DNA from: Reticulitermes lucifugus
Taxonomy: Eukaryota > Arthropoda > Insecta > Blattodea > Rhinotermitidae
DNA length: 40,413 nucleotides
Assembly (NCBI GenBank): GCA_026260175.1
Contig: JAKCWW010002458.1
Location: forward strand, 477 to 40,889
Reading direction: 5' to 3'
The notes beneath the pieces were generated by a model that saw only the letters and a list, made by a program, of their open reading frames with translations, did no database searches and was not told the DNA's origin. A program made the position numbers and the translations under genes. Positions within the stretch are counted from its first letter, which is position 1; the number at the start of each line of letters is the position of its first letter. Below are positions 17,963-30,309 of the stretch, in pieces.

Positions 17963-20796
17963 AGCCATTTACAGGTATACGGAAATGAAAGATAGCAGCT
18001 AGGCAGAGGGGTGCAGGGAAACCTGTGTTACATCTTTCTTTGACTCATCATCACTATAGTGTGTAAGATGACAATACACTAAAAATATAATATGTTGACC
18101 ACTTATGTTTTTCATACATTTTAATAATGAGGTTTCAAAAAATGTAAGAAACTGGATGACCAATTGAAATAAAGCGGCAATTAAAAACTCCATGCAAGAA
18201 CTAACACTTCATATACCGTTACAAAGGAAAAATAACTCATGTTCACTGAAATAAATTCGTTAAAATGCGTACAAACACGTATTTCATTTCAGTCCGGTAG
18301 CCATTCGTTTCTAAAATAAATGAAAGTGATAAAATATACCAGTAAACCTTTTGCAAAAAAAAAGCAGGAGGTTGACATGCTGCGGTCCGCGTGTTAATAT
18401 TGAGCACAGATTTCTCTGGCTCACAACAAAATTAATAAAATATATACTCTGACTTAAAAGTATACGAATAAACTAATATCAGACAGAACATTGCAAGCCG
18501 GACGATGACAAGCGGCCAGTAGAGTATAAATAATGCAGGAGACAGAAGATAATGCCCAATAAATTATGGAAATATGTACGTGTATATAATATATCGGTGC
18601 AGAAGCTGTAACGGCTAGGGGGCAGAGATAGAGGAATCATTACGTTAGGAATGTCAACAACTCTTAAAACATTCCAGCAGAGTATACTGCTACAATCCGA
18701 GATATACGGGAGCAGATGCGGGTAGGGTCGAATTTATAACGCCCACATTCCACTCCTCTACCCCACAGGCAGGCCTGCGGGCGCTAGGGCGCAAGAGAAA
18801 CAAAACCAGAGGGCACAAGAAGGAAAGTGAGATGGAATAAATTACGAGCCTAGGAAAAGTTACAAAGTTCTACCGTGCCGTTGGAATGTACTGAATACTG
18901 CACGGTATACCCAATTAACTGTTTGCGAAGGAAGGTAATATATGTAGTTAATGTACACATTTATTTTAAAAACCTGTAGAAGATAAAAGATCTAATTTAT
19001 ATGTTTTAGAAACTGGTGTAACTTAACAGCTTCCGTATTTGAGTAGCCTATATAATGGAACTCTAAATTTCATTAAGCTTCGTGATGCCAAAAAGGCAAA
19101 ATATGTGATGCAAATATTTCTACAGATGTAAAAAATTACCTAGGAGCCTTCAAGGTTTCAGCCGATTTGTTGCCCAAACTTATAAATTTAAAATAAGAAA
19201 TGACTAACCGAATGGCGAAAACATCAGGCTGCGCACAGATCTCAATTAAATATTTCGGAATTAAGTGAGGTTTATTTCGAAAGCATTCAAAGCAGGGGGG
19301 TTTGTAATTTTATGACAATTGTAAGATGGAGGTTTCTTTGTCACGGGCAAGTATAACAAGTGTTTGCAATCAGAACTCACAGCTTATTTCTTATCACAGA
19401 TATTTTTCCATACATTTACATTAATATCGTTGTTTTACTCGATGTTTATGAATAACTTAATAAGTAATTACGGGACGCTGAATTTGTTCCATATAATCAA
19501 AATATATATCGCATGTAGCCGTGCTTGTAAATGTTGAAAATAAATAATTTTTCGCACAGCACGGTGTGTATATGTGTTCAAGATCTATATTAATTTCAAA
19601 TTTGAAATTCCCTGCCCCAGTTCTTCGTTATCGCCAACAAACCGAAAGCTAAAGAAAATATTCGCACGGCAACCATCTTATTCTTGTACAATCTGCAAAA
19701 TGCTAACTAAACAAATGTTATATATTTTTTCCAAGCAACATTTTATACAAAATAAGTAACGCCACCGTCGCACCCGCTTCACTATTTCGCGCTCCGCCAT
19801 GTTGTTATTACCGATTGTTAAGAAACTAAGAAGTGCGGCGTTACAGGTGCCACTGAATGACACAGCAACAAAAGTCCAAAACGTTCCCTGGCTGTGTGAC
19901 AGCATGACGAAAATGTAAAGGGCGGGCCCGAACTGACATATATGACAATCGATCCTTTTGTAGCGAGATGAATACCTCCATTTATTGAACGCGTATGTCC
20001 TTTACATATGAAGGTCACGGTGGTTTGTGTTTACCCTCCACGTACGATGCAACTTCGAAATTATTGTGCGGATTTCGACAGACTGAGGTGATATGCGAAC
20101 ACTCAAAATTTTTAAAAATAAATTCTACTTCTTTGTATCTGGCAAATATAAACCCTGCTTTATATGATATTAAAACTCAACCAGATTTTGTTATAAAGTT
20201 TCATACTGCAAAAAATGAACATCAGTATAATATTATGTTTAAGTATTCGAGTAATATCAATAACTGTAATCTGAAACGCTTGTAACAAAATATAAAACCT
20301 AACAAAAGGTAACGGAAAATAATTCTTGATTCTGCAGCGCGAAAACCTATCTACGAATAGGGTCTTCCTTGAATACAACGGCGCAAGAACTAAACGTCCG
20401 ACATTTCTTTCGAAAATGAGCTGCTTGTGTGTTTCCACAGGGGCAACACAGAGACATCTACAGACAGCCTTTATACTTCCGCAATATTGTGTCTCACGAG
20501 GCGGTGTCACCTTGTTATGTGCGCCGTGGCAGTGCGCCGTATAGCGTCATTGAAAGTGAATTTGTGTTCGTGCACCGAAAAAAACGGGAAGTAATGTTAT
20601 TGAGAACGACAGAAGACTGAGAAAGCGGTAAAGAACAAAAACTAACTTCGCATGGAAGAAAGCAGGAATTTTTTAGAAGTGGAAAATGAAAGTTTTCAAG
20701 ACGAGGAGAGCCTGTGTTCTGAAATTCCAGGAAAATGAGCACTGAAGATTTAACATAGCAGGAGACAAGTAAATGGAAACAGCGTTCACATATGGA
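17963..20796. other. No recognisable gene
   Basis: Unassigned. An 11-base A run lies at 18353-18363. A short inverted repeat, GTAACGCC (19757) facing GGCGTTAC (19838), brackets a GC-richer patch, and several overlapping frames of 60-116 codons occur at 19574-20742. None carries a motif I can name, and the frames overlap on both strands, which argues against coding. Confidence 0.5.
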
Positions 20797-20873
20797 CCGG
20801 TAACACTGACGTGGTCCTCCAGCTTGGGGGTTGGGCGAGGTGCTAACAACTCCTCACCATAAAAAAATTACCA
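20797..20873 (+). mobile_element. LINE-associated 5' sequence before assembly gap
   Basis: GTAACACTGACGTGGTCCTC, then CAGCTTGGGGGTTGGGCGAG and GCTAACAACTCCTCACCATA, followed by A7. I recognise this block as a frequent companion of this LINE family, upstream of its coding region. A family 3' tail resumes right after the gap, so both may belong to one insertion, possibly with an internal deletion. From memory of the family, not proven here. Confidence 0.45.
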
Positions 20874-20984
20874 NNNNNNNNNNNNNNNNNNNNNNNNNNN
20901 NNNNNNNNNNNNNNNNNNNNNNNNNNNNNNNNNNNNNNNNNNNNNNNNNNNNNNNNNNNNNNNNNNNNNNNNNNNNNNNNNNNN
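20874..20984. other. Assembly gap (111 N)
   Basis: A run of 111 undetermined bases with LINE-family sequence on both sides. The true length is unknown; a repeat-caused gap is likely. Confidence 0.99.
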
Positions 20985-21076
20985 CCATAAAACGCGGGGA
21001 ATTTCTTGACTAGCTGACGACCTGTTAACTTCTCAAGAAGGACTCTGTTCCATGGAGTTAGTTAGTTAGTTAATAC
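20985..21076 (+). mobile_element. LINE 3' UTR tail with (GTTA)n end
   Basis: CCATAAAACGCGGGGAATTT, then CTTGACTAGCTGACGACCTG, TTCTCAAGAAGGACTCTG and TTCCATGGA, ending in GTTAGTTAGTTAGTTA. This is the well-preserved 3' terminus of the family also seen at 30780-30862, 33955-34040 and 25271-25345 (reverse). The coding part lies in or before the gap. Confidence 0.85.
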
Positions 21077-21078
21077 TG

Positions 21079-21175
21079 ACGTATGGAAATAACAGTACTC
21101 AGCGATGTGAAAATACGTAGTCTGGTAGAACTGCCCCGACGTTTCACAGGAACCTGTTGCGTGTATTATCAGTTA
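21079..21175 (+). repeat. Interspersed repeat, VFWDV type
   Basis: The frame reads MEITVLSDVKIRSLVELPRR, then FTGTCCVYYQ, the best match in the window to the repeat reading 'MKIAVFWDVTPCSLVEVYRR FRGTCCLHHQG'. It directly follows the LINE tail, so either it forms part of a compound insertion or the two share an insertion hot spot. The 70-codon frame is not a gene. Confidence 0.7.
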
Positions 21176-23704
21176 ATTCTGAGTCACTGTGGTGTGCTTG
21201 TCTGTGTGCGCATATATATTAATGTTAGTAAATATCGTGTAGCACTTACTATTAAGCAAGTGCAAGAAAACTTCGTGTCTAAAACAAGTCGCTAAAACAC
21301 GACCAAAGCTTAACGTATTTGGGTACTAAGCGGAAATTAAATCTAGGTGATGCCGTGTTCTTCAAAGTAAATTGCAAAAAACGGAGAACAGAATTAAGAG
21401 TATAAAATGCGTCATCTAGGGACAATGAAAAGTGTAACTTCACTCTTTCGGAGGAAAAAAGGAGAAAACTTAAATATGTGGCTATGCAAAATCATTTTTA
21501 CCGACATTTTAATGTCCATAAAATCTGATTTCTTCGTTTTCCAAAACCAAATATATGCCACACCTGTAACCAACTCTCAAATACGACTGTAGCCGAAATC
21601 TACCAACAAGAAGGTACAAAAAGTTTTCTACAAGAAAAAAATTGAAAATTTCTTCGCCGGCTTTCATTCAAAATTGGAGAAAATATATGTAGAAACAAAG
21701 AAGTTCTATTTTGTACTTCCAGAGAAATTTACTTTGCACATTTATTTGCACTACTGCCTAATTAAATATCTTTGTTCTCCGCCTCTTGCTCTAACATAGA
21801 TCTACATATATTGTCGCTGACATAAATATAAATTTTCAAGCTGAATGAACCACTCTCCTGTGTGAAAACTAATAGCTGGGAAGTAATACTATAACTTATA
21901 ATTATAGAAAGTGGTGTGTTTGCACTAACAGTTTGGTCGTCCTGGTTGACGACATTCATGTGTTTAGACTAAGTATTGCTCTGACTGGTCCGATGGAGAT
22001 CCCAAACGATATTTAGACCCTTGGGAAGAGAAACTTTGTTCGTAGCAATTCCGGTTTTGTTTGTTTCACTGATACATTGCTCGTCAGAGTCTCCTTTCAA
22101 CTGACGCTAGAACACAAGAACAGCCTGTTTCTTGTCCCGGGATTTAACTTGTTGTTCTCAAGCAGATCCTACATTGTGTTCCATCACTTATTTAGTTAAA
22201 AGATTCTTCAGAGTTTAAAAATGTATTTTGCTGCTTACTTGAAGTTGCTCACTTACGTGATCCCCGAAAGCAAAAATAATCTGAATTTACGACAATATCG
22301 TATCGAGGCACATACTCGTACAAAAGGAGTAAGCGAAAAAAAAGGAATAATGAAGTAAACAATATCACAAAGACACAATCTGCAATTGAAATTTAGGGGC
22401 CACAAATATCTGAAGTATAATTCACCTGCCTCATTCTCATTGGACATAAACTTGAGTGTGTCTCAGAAACAAAGGCATTTTGGATTCAAGTTTCGATAAG
22501 GTCAGAGAAACAGGGAAAAATCTGTTACTTAAATGGAATTGGGATCTCCCTTGGAATATTCCTTCGGTTTGTCTTTTTTCGTTTCGAAAATGGAGATATT
22601 ATCTTTTTTCGAGACGTTGATAAAAAGCTAAAAAGCTGAATTGTTTCATGTATCAGAAGACCACAACCTCTTTTATAAACTTTACTTTTGAGTCACAGCA
22701 TAATTTGTAGTTCAACGGTAGAAATTGCCATCGACTGTTTCGAAATATCTTTCCAGAATTTTGTAGAAACTACTAAATAAAACTTGAATAACATCATTTT
22801 GACTGTCCTCGCCTGAGACCGCTCGTGAACAAGGCACGTAACAAATACATACACCTGGCTGTTAAAGACGGGCCTAACTGTTCTTTGCGCACGTCATTTA
22901 AATTTCACATATCCTCGTTAGCAGTTGCTACCAATTTGACTATATTCAGGCCAAATTTCAGATCCATGTACACATAGTTCCGACATGTATGTGGGGCGTG
23001 CATTAGCACATTCGCTGTCGAATGCGCATACTATTGCAGTCCCTCAAATGGAACGTTATTACTAGAGGCTAATATCTACATTTGTAGATGGAAACAGTAC
23101 TATGGAGTGATCAGAGCATTTCCACATGAAACATTTTGAGGTCACACAATACCCTGCCATGCTGTTTGCACAAGAAACACACACTTACGCGTAAAATAAT
23201 ACAGACGTGGCTCAAATAATAACTTTTGAAACAAATGACTAAGTAGATAATAAACAAATGAACTTCATACTGCAGGTTATTTCTTCAAACGTTAATGGTT
23301 AGATAATTGGCTAAAAAGTACCTGCTTCTGTGAAATACAATATTGTAAACTAGTGCTCACAAAACAAATAATTGGGCCCCAATTTCGATTCAGTTTAAAC
23401 CACTCTAAATTCTCACAGGCTACTGAAGATCACATTCAAATTTATCTTACAAATTACTTGTAAGTATCCCGTGTGTCTTTTCTGTCAATGTGAATATTTA
23501 AGTTTTTTAACAGTTAACTACATCATTTTCTCCATCCGCCAGTTACATCCTGCATTGTAGGAAAAAACGTTTCTTCCCACATTACACTTACTCTCAGATA
23601 CTCTCGATTTAATTCTTTCATTAGAGGAACAAATAAATTTAACATTCGTATGCCTATAAAACTCAAAGTAAAATTTATTTCTGTGTGTTTTACATTTTCC
23701 ATTC
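21176..23704. other. No recognisable feature
   Basis: AT-rich sequence with no repeat family, exon or RNA signature I can support. Confidence 0.5.
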
Positions 23705-23885
23705 TTGAATAAATATGTTTAATTACTTGGGTAACAAAGGTCCTTCTTAAAAAGTTGAAAGTCCCTGAAATTTTCAAGAAATTTTCCGCGTTTATAGCAC
23801 ACAAATATTTATTTACTTCCTCAAAAACGTATGCTTTAGGCCCTACATTGAGCCACTTAATTTCCGTCCATACTAAGCCATTTCT
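23705..23885 (-). mobile_element. LINE 3' fossil, reverse strand
   Basis: On the reverse strand, TGGACGGAAATTAAGTGGCT and CAATGTAGGGCC match the 'DWIDLAQDRD' coding block. Then comes CTATAAACGCGGAAAATTTC TTGA, as in the tail at 20985 (CATAAAACGCGGGGAATTTC TTGA), followed by CAACTTTTTAAGAAGGACC and GTAATTAAA. The reading INAENFLKISGTFNF, then LRRTF, parallels the 3' UTR readings of other copies ('NAGNFLTS...SRRTL'). Decayed and truncated; the 93-codon frame covering it is not a gene. Confidence 0.65.
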
Positions 23886-25270
23886 TTTTCTCTAACAATC
23901 AGATTAATATTGTGCTGCAATATATGCTAATTTATAGCTTCCATCTAGGTTCCTTGAAGAAACTTTTGTGCTACATTTCTATAATATTAGCTTCCCATTG
24001 AAGCCAACGTACTTTCAATTTATCTCTTCCATTTGGTTTATGTGATTAAATTTCAGAAGGCAATTTTTAGCATTCTTGACGTGCTAGACATCCCAAAAAT
24101 CACACTTCGTCCTAACAATAATTACATGAATGCTAAAAATCATGAGGCTCGTAATTACCTAATTTTCTTAATTGTTTTGTTACGTCACTTCTCTTAATTT
24201 AAAATGTAGGCACGTTCTTGGAAAACATGACGTCCATCTTCTTGAGTGACTAGAGTAAAACAAAGGCCCTTTAAAATGTAAGCATTTTTCATAACTCTTC
24301 TGTCAGTGACGACACAAAAAATAGTAGCCTAATAAATGTTTACCGTCAGCACGGAAATTCCGCAGATGACAGTCTCAAATATTGAATCTAAAGTCACTAA
24401 AGTCTAGTCGAAAACGTCTACAAAAATTCTGTACGAAGATTAAAGTACTTTAAGCTGAACAAATACATTGTATATACAAACCATTACCACCTTCACTCTC
24501 TACAAAAACTGTATGAATGTCTATAGGATTCATCAGATAAAAGCCCGTATATTAGACAAAAATGGAAAAATAAAGCACTTGTCTGACCAGTAACATGTGT
24601 TTTTAACATAATATGTACCTCATTTATTAACAATATGCACCATACGAGTGTGTTAAATATGACGAAAATGAAAAGTATAGACAGAGAGAAAAACCTCACA
24701 CTAAAACAAAATGTAAAAAAAAATCCTGTATACCACAAAATTGTGGGCTAATATAACCTGACGGACTGCCACCTCACAATAACGGTAAATTATTAACGTG
24801 ACATGCCGGTAACGATTCCTTCTACGGGATTTTTTCCTTGTATAATCCATTCTTTTCAGATTTGTTACGCGCCCTCATTGTTTGCGTGCACCATTTCCCA
24901 CACCACTAATAAATTTTATGTCTCGGACACAGGAATTCAATTAAGCGACTTCACAATGAAACTCGAGGGGGAAGATGATGTGAGACCAATAACCAGAAAA
25001 GATAAGTGAGATAAAAGTAGCATTGATAATGAGATTAACTTCTAAATTTCGATGTTCCATAACGTTCGTTTTTAATATCACAACAGCAGCACATCACAAT
25101 ACTCACGCCTACATTTAATCAAGCATGCACTTCGTATATCTCTATATAGATCTCGTGTCTGTATTTCTTCTGGGGCAAAGACACGGATCCGGTAGACTAT
25201 ATTTTAACAGGAGGAAGAAGTCGAGCTTCAGAAGAAATGTCCTTGTCCGTCACTGACGTAGCTAAATTCA
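23886..25270. other. No recognisable feature
   Basis: Unassigned AT-rich sequence. A reverse-strand 81-codon frame (24738-24493) is hydrophobic but low-complexity and unsupported. Confidence 0.5.
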
Positions 25271-25345
25271 GAAAGCAGAGTTCTTCTTGAGAAGCTAATA
25301 GTTTCTCAGGTCGTCAAGAAATTTACCACACTGTACGACACCAAA
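25271..25345 (-). mobile_element. LINE 3' UTR tail, reverse strand
   Basis: The reverse strand reads GTCGTACAGTGTGGTAAATT, then TCTTGACGACCTGAGAAACT, ATTAGCTTCTCAAGAAGAAC and TCTGCTTTC, the family 3' UTR with moderate divergence. The (GTTA)n end is missing. The coding part is not recognisable at higher coordinates. Confidence 0.75.
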
Positions 25346-26205
25346 TGCACATTACTGTTTCTACAACAGGCCGCTACTTGTCCGTCTCCGGAGCCAGACA
25401 AATCCATCCCACGTCAGCCAATCCCATCTCTTGAAAATCAGTCTAATATTATTCTCCTACTTATGCCTAGTTCTTCCAATCGGTCTACTTCATTCTCCTG
25501 CTTCAATGGCTCGGTCAGTATATTGTTAAGTGTCTCTTAATTTTGTAAACCCTTTTTTGTTTTTGAAGAATAAAAACCGGTTTTATAATATCTACGTTGA
25601 TTTTGTGCCTATTCTTGGTGTTTGAGTGTGCTTGAGTGTGTTTGTGAGTATGCTTGTGTGTGCGCCTATCCGTCATCCTTTCAAATTTTAAACTAACTGA
25701 CCGAGTTTCCTTCTTGAATTGGAGACAACCTCAAAATCATAATTTTAATTTCTCGCGGTCACTAATGGCAGCATTGGGTACCAATGGGCTTACAAGGTGA
25801 TCGCGAGACAACCGTCAATTAAATATATATGGCAATGCATTCATCACATAAACCAACAACATGGCCAATTTACGGAAACCGCCTTCAGTGTTCAGTTGAC
25901 AGCAATGACTAATGTACCACAGAAGCCAGGAATATGAACTTTTGTGTGAATATTGACAATATGTATAACATGCGTATTGTGTAGCCGGTAGGTCTCCCAG
26001 GTAATGGTCAGTTGACCGGAACATGTATAATTCAGACAAAAATAATTCGTGTACAGAATTCATGTTTTCGTTTATGTTTTATATAATAATATAGAGTATG
26101 CTGCTTATAAGTCAATAACTACAAACATGCGAACATTTCATTTCATAAAAAATTAGCGCAGGAATAATGTGTACTTAAATTTGAAAACCAAATTCTTCCA
26201 AAAGA
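25346..26205. other. No gene seen; TG-rich tract
   Basis: A degenerate TG-rich tract lies at about 25612-25662 (GAGTGTGCTTGAGTGTGTTT). Otherwise nothing is recognised; the 82-codon reverse frame (26063-25815) has no known motif. Confidence 0.5.
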
Positions 26206-26237
<32 letters not shown>

Positions 26238-26326
26238 CACTACTACTACTAGTAGTAGTAGTAGTAGTAGTAGTAGTAACAGCAGTAGTAGTAAGACTAC
26301 TAGTACAATGATAATAATAATAATAA
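26206..26326. repeat. Palindromic (ACT)n-(AGT)n microsatellite
   Basis: An (ACT)n run (26206-26250, one ACC interruption) switches directly to its reverse complement (AGT)n (26251-26277). After interruptions there is more AGT, a small ACTACTAGT inversion (about 26296) and (ATA)n to 26326. The join at 26250/26251 is a perfect centre of symmetry, so the tract can fold on itself. The reverse-strand poly-Ser/Thr frame is an artefact of the repeat. Confidence 0.9.
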
Positions 26327-28077
26327 CCTCTAACAATTATATGTACGAATAATATTATCTGACTCATGTACAACTAATGCAAACAAAGATCGCTAGCTCA
26401 GAATTTATACTGAATATTACTGTTTTGACACAAATTTACATTATCTATCAGATACTAACATGAAAGCTGTAGGACTGTATGTCTATGCAGTAGGCAAATA
26501 TGAATTATCTGTTTTGCCTAGAATATTTTATTCGGTTATATCACTGCACACAAAGCATTCACTTTCACATTTAGTAATGTTATTAACTGCCGGTACTCTT
26601 AAATGCTAAACATTGGCTTTCTAATCTAGTATCACTAGAGGGCTGTAAAATAATGCATGTGGTCATTATAACGTAATACGCTACAAGTGGTCACCATAGC
26701 GGCCACTCCGTCCTTGTGCTGTAAGAGGAGACTTCACATCTTAGTTCTGACGGCCTCCTATTTAACATAAGCTTTGGCAATGCGTTGTTGTACTACTTCA
26801 ATGCAACGAAATGGCTAGCCAGTATATGCTTCTAGCTGCCGACCACTGCAAACTCTAAAATCGTGTCTCTGATTTGTTTATCTAAACTTCCCTCTCTGGG
26901 TTTTGTCATTATAAATTAACAGTAGAAAACCAATACTCACACATAAATTAGGAAAAAGCGCAAAACCTTCAAAAGACAGTTAAAACTCAGGCGGCGCAAA
27001 TCACGTGACACTTGGTTGCTACAGCACAACCAACCTCATGGACCATAATAGGCAGCAAACTAATTTTGAATTGTAGCGTTCAATGCTATGGTGCTACTTA
27101 CAGACTTTGAACTGTGTCGGTTTGATTTAATTCTAGCAGAATTTGAAAACGACAGAGGTTCATGGCTTTGTTTACAGTTTATTTTGTATCTTTTGTCTAT
27201 ATACTTAGAGTGAATTGCTTCTTTGGTGTGATATTTTAAGTTAATGGTTTACATTTCTAATGTAAAGAAATTGTCACACATCGAAAGGCAAAGAGACCCA
27301 AAATATATTAAATTTCCCTTTACATAAAAACATAAATCTCCAACAAATTCCGAAATGTGTTTCAAATAACGTTGGAAGAGCAAAGGGGACCTCAAGAGGT
27401 CCTGTTTTTAATCATTTTAAGGAACCAGAAAAAGATCCAGTGGTGGTTGTGCTTAAGCTGGAAGCAAGAGAAAAATTAACTGCATGGAAATGTACGTCAG
27501 TCATTTACACAGGAATTGCTAACATTTCATGTATCATGCTTCGAACTAACACTGATAATTCTGAACTCTGCATTATCAGTCATCAAGTGATCCTGATCCT
27601 TTCAAAATATCCATTTCCCGTCTCATCTGGAAGAGGCTGATTCCATTTAACAGAATATGTACAGAAACAGATGACATCTAAGTTCTCGTGTCACAAATAA
27701 CTCACAGTGGCTGAATAAGACTGCAAAAGTATGCAATACAAATTTAACAAAGGCGTCCACTTTGAGATAATAAGCTCTTCATTAAAGTGGATAAGACAAC
27801 GATGAAATGCTGCCGTTCACAGTTACTTGCTACTTGTTCCAAGCGTCGGGAAGACAAAATTGTATAGAATGCTGGTGGAATAAATAGACAAAGAATGGAA
27901 TCAATATCTACTGCTACTGAATTTATTACAAGAGAAATAAATCCTCACAGAACTTGTACGCTATATTCTTCCAAGACGTACTGCAATAGAATAAAATATT
28001 ATGATTCAAAACAGTCTAAAAGAAACGGAGATTTTCTTTTGTCTTTCGCCTAGAAGAATGTACATTTTATTCTTTTT
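26327..28077. other. No recognisable gene; one short hairpin
   Basis: Unassigned. At 27387-27402 a perfect 7-bp inverted repeat GGACCTC-AA-GAGGTCC is followed by T-rich sequence, probably by chance. TCACGTGA (27001-27008) is a palindromic E-box-like octamer without supporting context. The frame at 27440-27640 is unremarkable. Confidence 0.5.
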
Positions 28078-28345
28078 CTCTCGTTCTTTCTTTCTTCCTT
28101 TCTTTCTTTCTTAGTCTGACCTCTTCTACCTACTCACTGACACTCAGTGACACACACACACACACATTTGGTAGGATTCCTCTGGACGAGGGATAGGCCT
28201 GTCACAGAGACCTCTACCTGACAGCATACATCACTCACAAGAGACAGATATCCATGCCCCCCGTGGTATTCAAACCCGCAATTCCAGCAAGCGAGTGACC
28301 ACAGATCTATGCCTTAGACCGTGCGGCTACCGGGATTAGCGGAGA
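28078..28345 (-). mobile_element. SINE, tRNA-Leu/Ser-like head, second copy
   Basis: Reverse-strand homologue of 13194-13449. The head CCGGTAGCCGCACGGTCTAA corresponds to box A, GGGTTTGAATACC to a mutated box B, then ATGGATATCTGTCTCTTGTG and TAGAGGTCTCTGTGACAGGC, and CTCGTCCAGAGGAATCCTAC. A (GT)n expansion ((CA)n at 28150-28166 on the plus strand) sits where the other copy has GTAGTGTGTC. The 3' end passes into an AAAG-rich tail (TTTC repeats at 28080-28115). More diverged than the 13-kb copy. Confidence 0.8.
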
Positions 28346-30309
28346 ATGGATAATTTCGAAATATAATTGCTAACTGTTCAATTTACAAGTTCCGAAATGT
28401 AAGCACGGTTCGTTCTGTGCCATTATCTCGAAAATAATGACGCTTATTCTATGGGGAAAATGTACTGGACGGAAAGTGTGTTGCAGTCTACTCTAAAGCA
28501 TTGGTGGAAATATCTGATCGCTTTAAGTGAATGGCGAGTTAGGCTACGAGCACAGTGAGTCCTCATATAATGTGGGTATCGGAAAATGATCGATATAAAT
28601 TTAAACTGAAAGGGCAGACAATGTTTCCTTAAATACGTCAGCTACAATTTATAATAATCCATTTTATGGTTTTCGAGTTGTAACATGCGAACAGACGGGT
28701 AGACGGAGAGGAATTTAATAGGCGTTCTCTAAGGATATGAAAAATGTAGAAGTTAAAATCAAGTATTATGTTCAACGACGAAACCTGGGCGAATCCTGAA
28801 GTTACTGTGAAAAAATACAAAGTGATATGATTGCGCGGCTGCCATGTTGTTTTACAATATAGAAACAAATTACTGCAACAGAATTTTAATAATTTTGAAA
28901 ATCTACTACCACACAGAATTTCAGAATACTACATTAAACGGCTATAGATAGTGTTGCCCCACCTGCCAATTTTGCACAGTCGCCATATTTGTACATATTA
29001 CAGACGGTAGTGAATCAAACATTTGAGGGTGAGGTGATGTATCTTGATATCATGTTCATTAATTTCAAAATATGTCAGAAATACGGAGTTGTTAAGGTGT
29101 AATGGGCACTCACCACAGCATCGTAATATTATTATTCATTGTAAATTACGGAATTCAGATTAAAACAGCGCCTCTTTTTATTTTAACAGAACCTGGTGTA
29201 ACATAATTAATTACGACACATGGGTGAGTCACATATCATTCGTTGTGCTTCTGCTTATAGATCCACGTCACATGACGTGAGGGACAAAATTAAAGTTCCG
29301 TGTCGACGAAGCAGAAACTGTAACGAACGAGTCAACATTGTCACTGGTTTTATCGCCACACATCACCATTATGATTCATCATAATCAGTGCTTTCCGATA
29401 ACGGCGTCTGCTGGATCTCGAAAGCAAGCTGCTCATGACAGCCGCATCGAAACAGACTGTCATGAAAACCTGCAATAAAGCATTTATTAACATTCACTTG
29501 GGTTATTCGGTTGATGTTGACGCATACAGCATTCAGAAATTAATGATTTCGAAACCATCGGTTACGTCTTCAGACATATGACAGATAAAAGCAATTGAAT
29601 ATAAAATTGCCCCTGTGTCTAATCATCACAACCTACATACAGATGTACGTAGAAGCGCAGGTAAAGTCCTCACCTCGCAATGTCGACAGTAGATGATGGT
29701 TAGCGAACGGTTACTGGCTCCAGTCATTCACTCCTAGAGAAAGAGCTAAGAGTAGGCCCTACTCTACAGAATGCTGGTAGGTTTCTGAATTAGTATGGAT
29801 TTAATGACGAAGATAGAATCTCTTGCTACTGCGAATAATATTAACATAGTTTTCCATCATATAGGCTTAACGTAGAATGAATATTTGAAACTGAGAATCG
29901 AGGGTAGCTGACGTGTATGAGTAAAATTATATGCAGAGGAAAGATTATGTTTAGAGACTCACCTTCGACATTCCGTCAGGAAAATGAACAGCTGTCTAAA
30001 GACATTTGATAAATATTTATTTACTCTGACACCACGTTGTAAACTGTCTGATATACGTGTAGTAGATATGAAGTCTGACATTTTTGTTCCCTACTCCTGT
30101 TTCTTTTTTTTTCCTATCGCAAACGTAACAGAAAGGATCAGAAAATATGAAGTATCTTCCATACTCTTACCAATATAGAGTGACATGCAAATTGTTTTGG
30201 TAGGCTTTAAGGATACGATCAGAATTCTTGTTTAAAATTTTTCTAAATTATATAAATATTCTTTAATTTCTCAATTTTAACGTTATTCCTTCCGTAACTA
30301 TCCCAAACT
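28346..30309. other. No recognisable feature
   Basis: No repeat family or exon recognised. CACGTCA-CA-TGACGTG at 29264-29279 is a short perfect inverted repeat holding two CRE-like TGACGTG halves, of unknown relevance. Confidence 0.5.

Noticed and set aside
20160-20742. Cluster of overlapping frames of 63-116 codons on both strands
   Set aside because: Frames conflict with each other, none has a motif, and no splice or promoter evidence supports an exon.
27001-27008. TCACGTGA E-box octamer as a promoter element
   Set aside because: Single occurrence with no adjacent gene, CpG-rich region or other promoter signal.
27387-27402. GGACCTC-AA-GAGGTCC hairpin followed by T-rich sequence, like a bacterial terminator or a nuclear-receptor site
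   Set aside because: The genome is clearly eukaryotic, no gene lies upstream, and one 7-bp inverted repeat is expected by chance in 40 kb.
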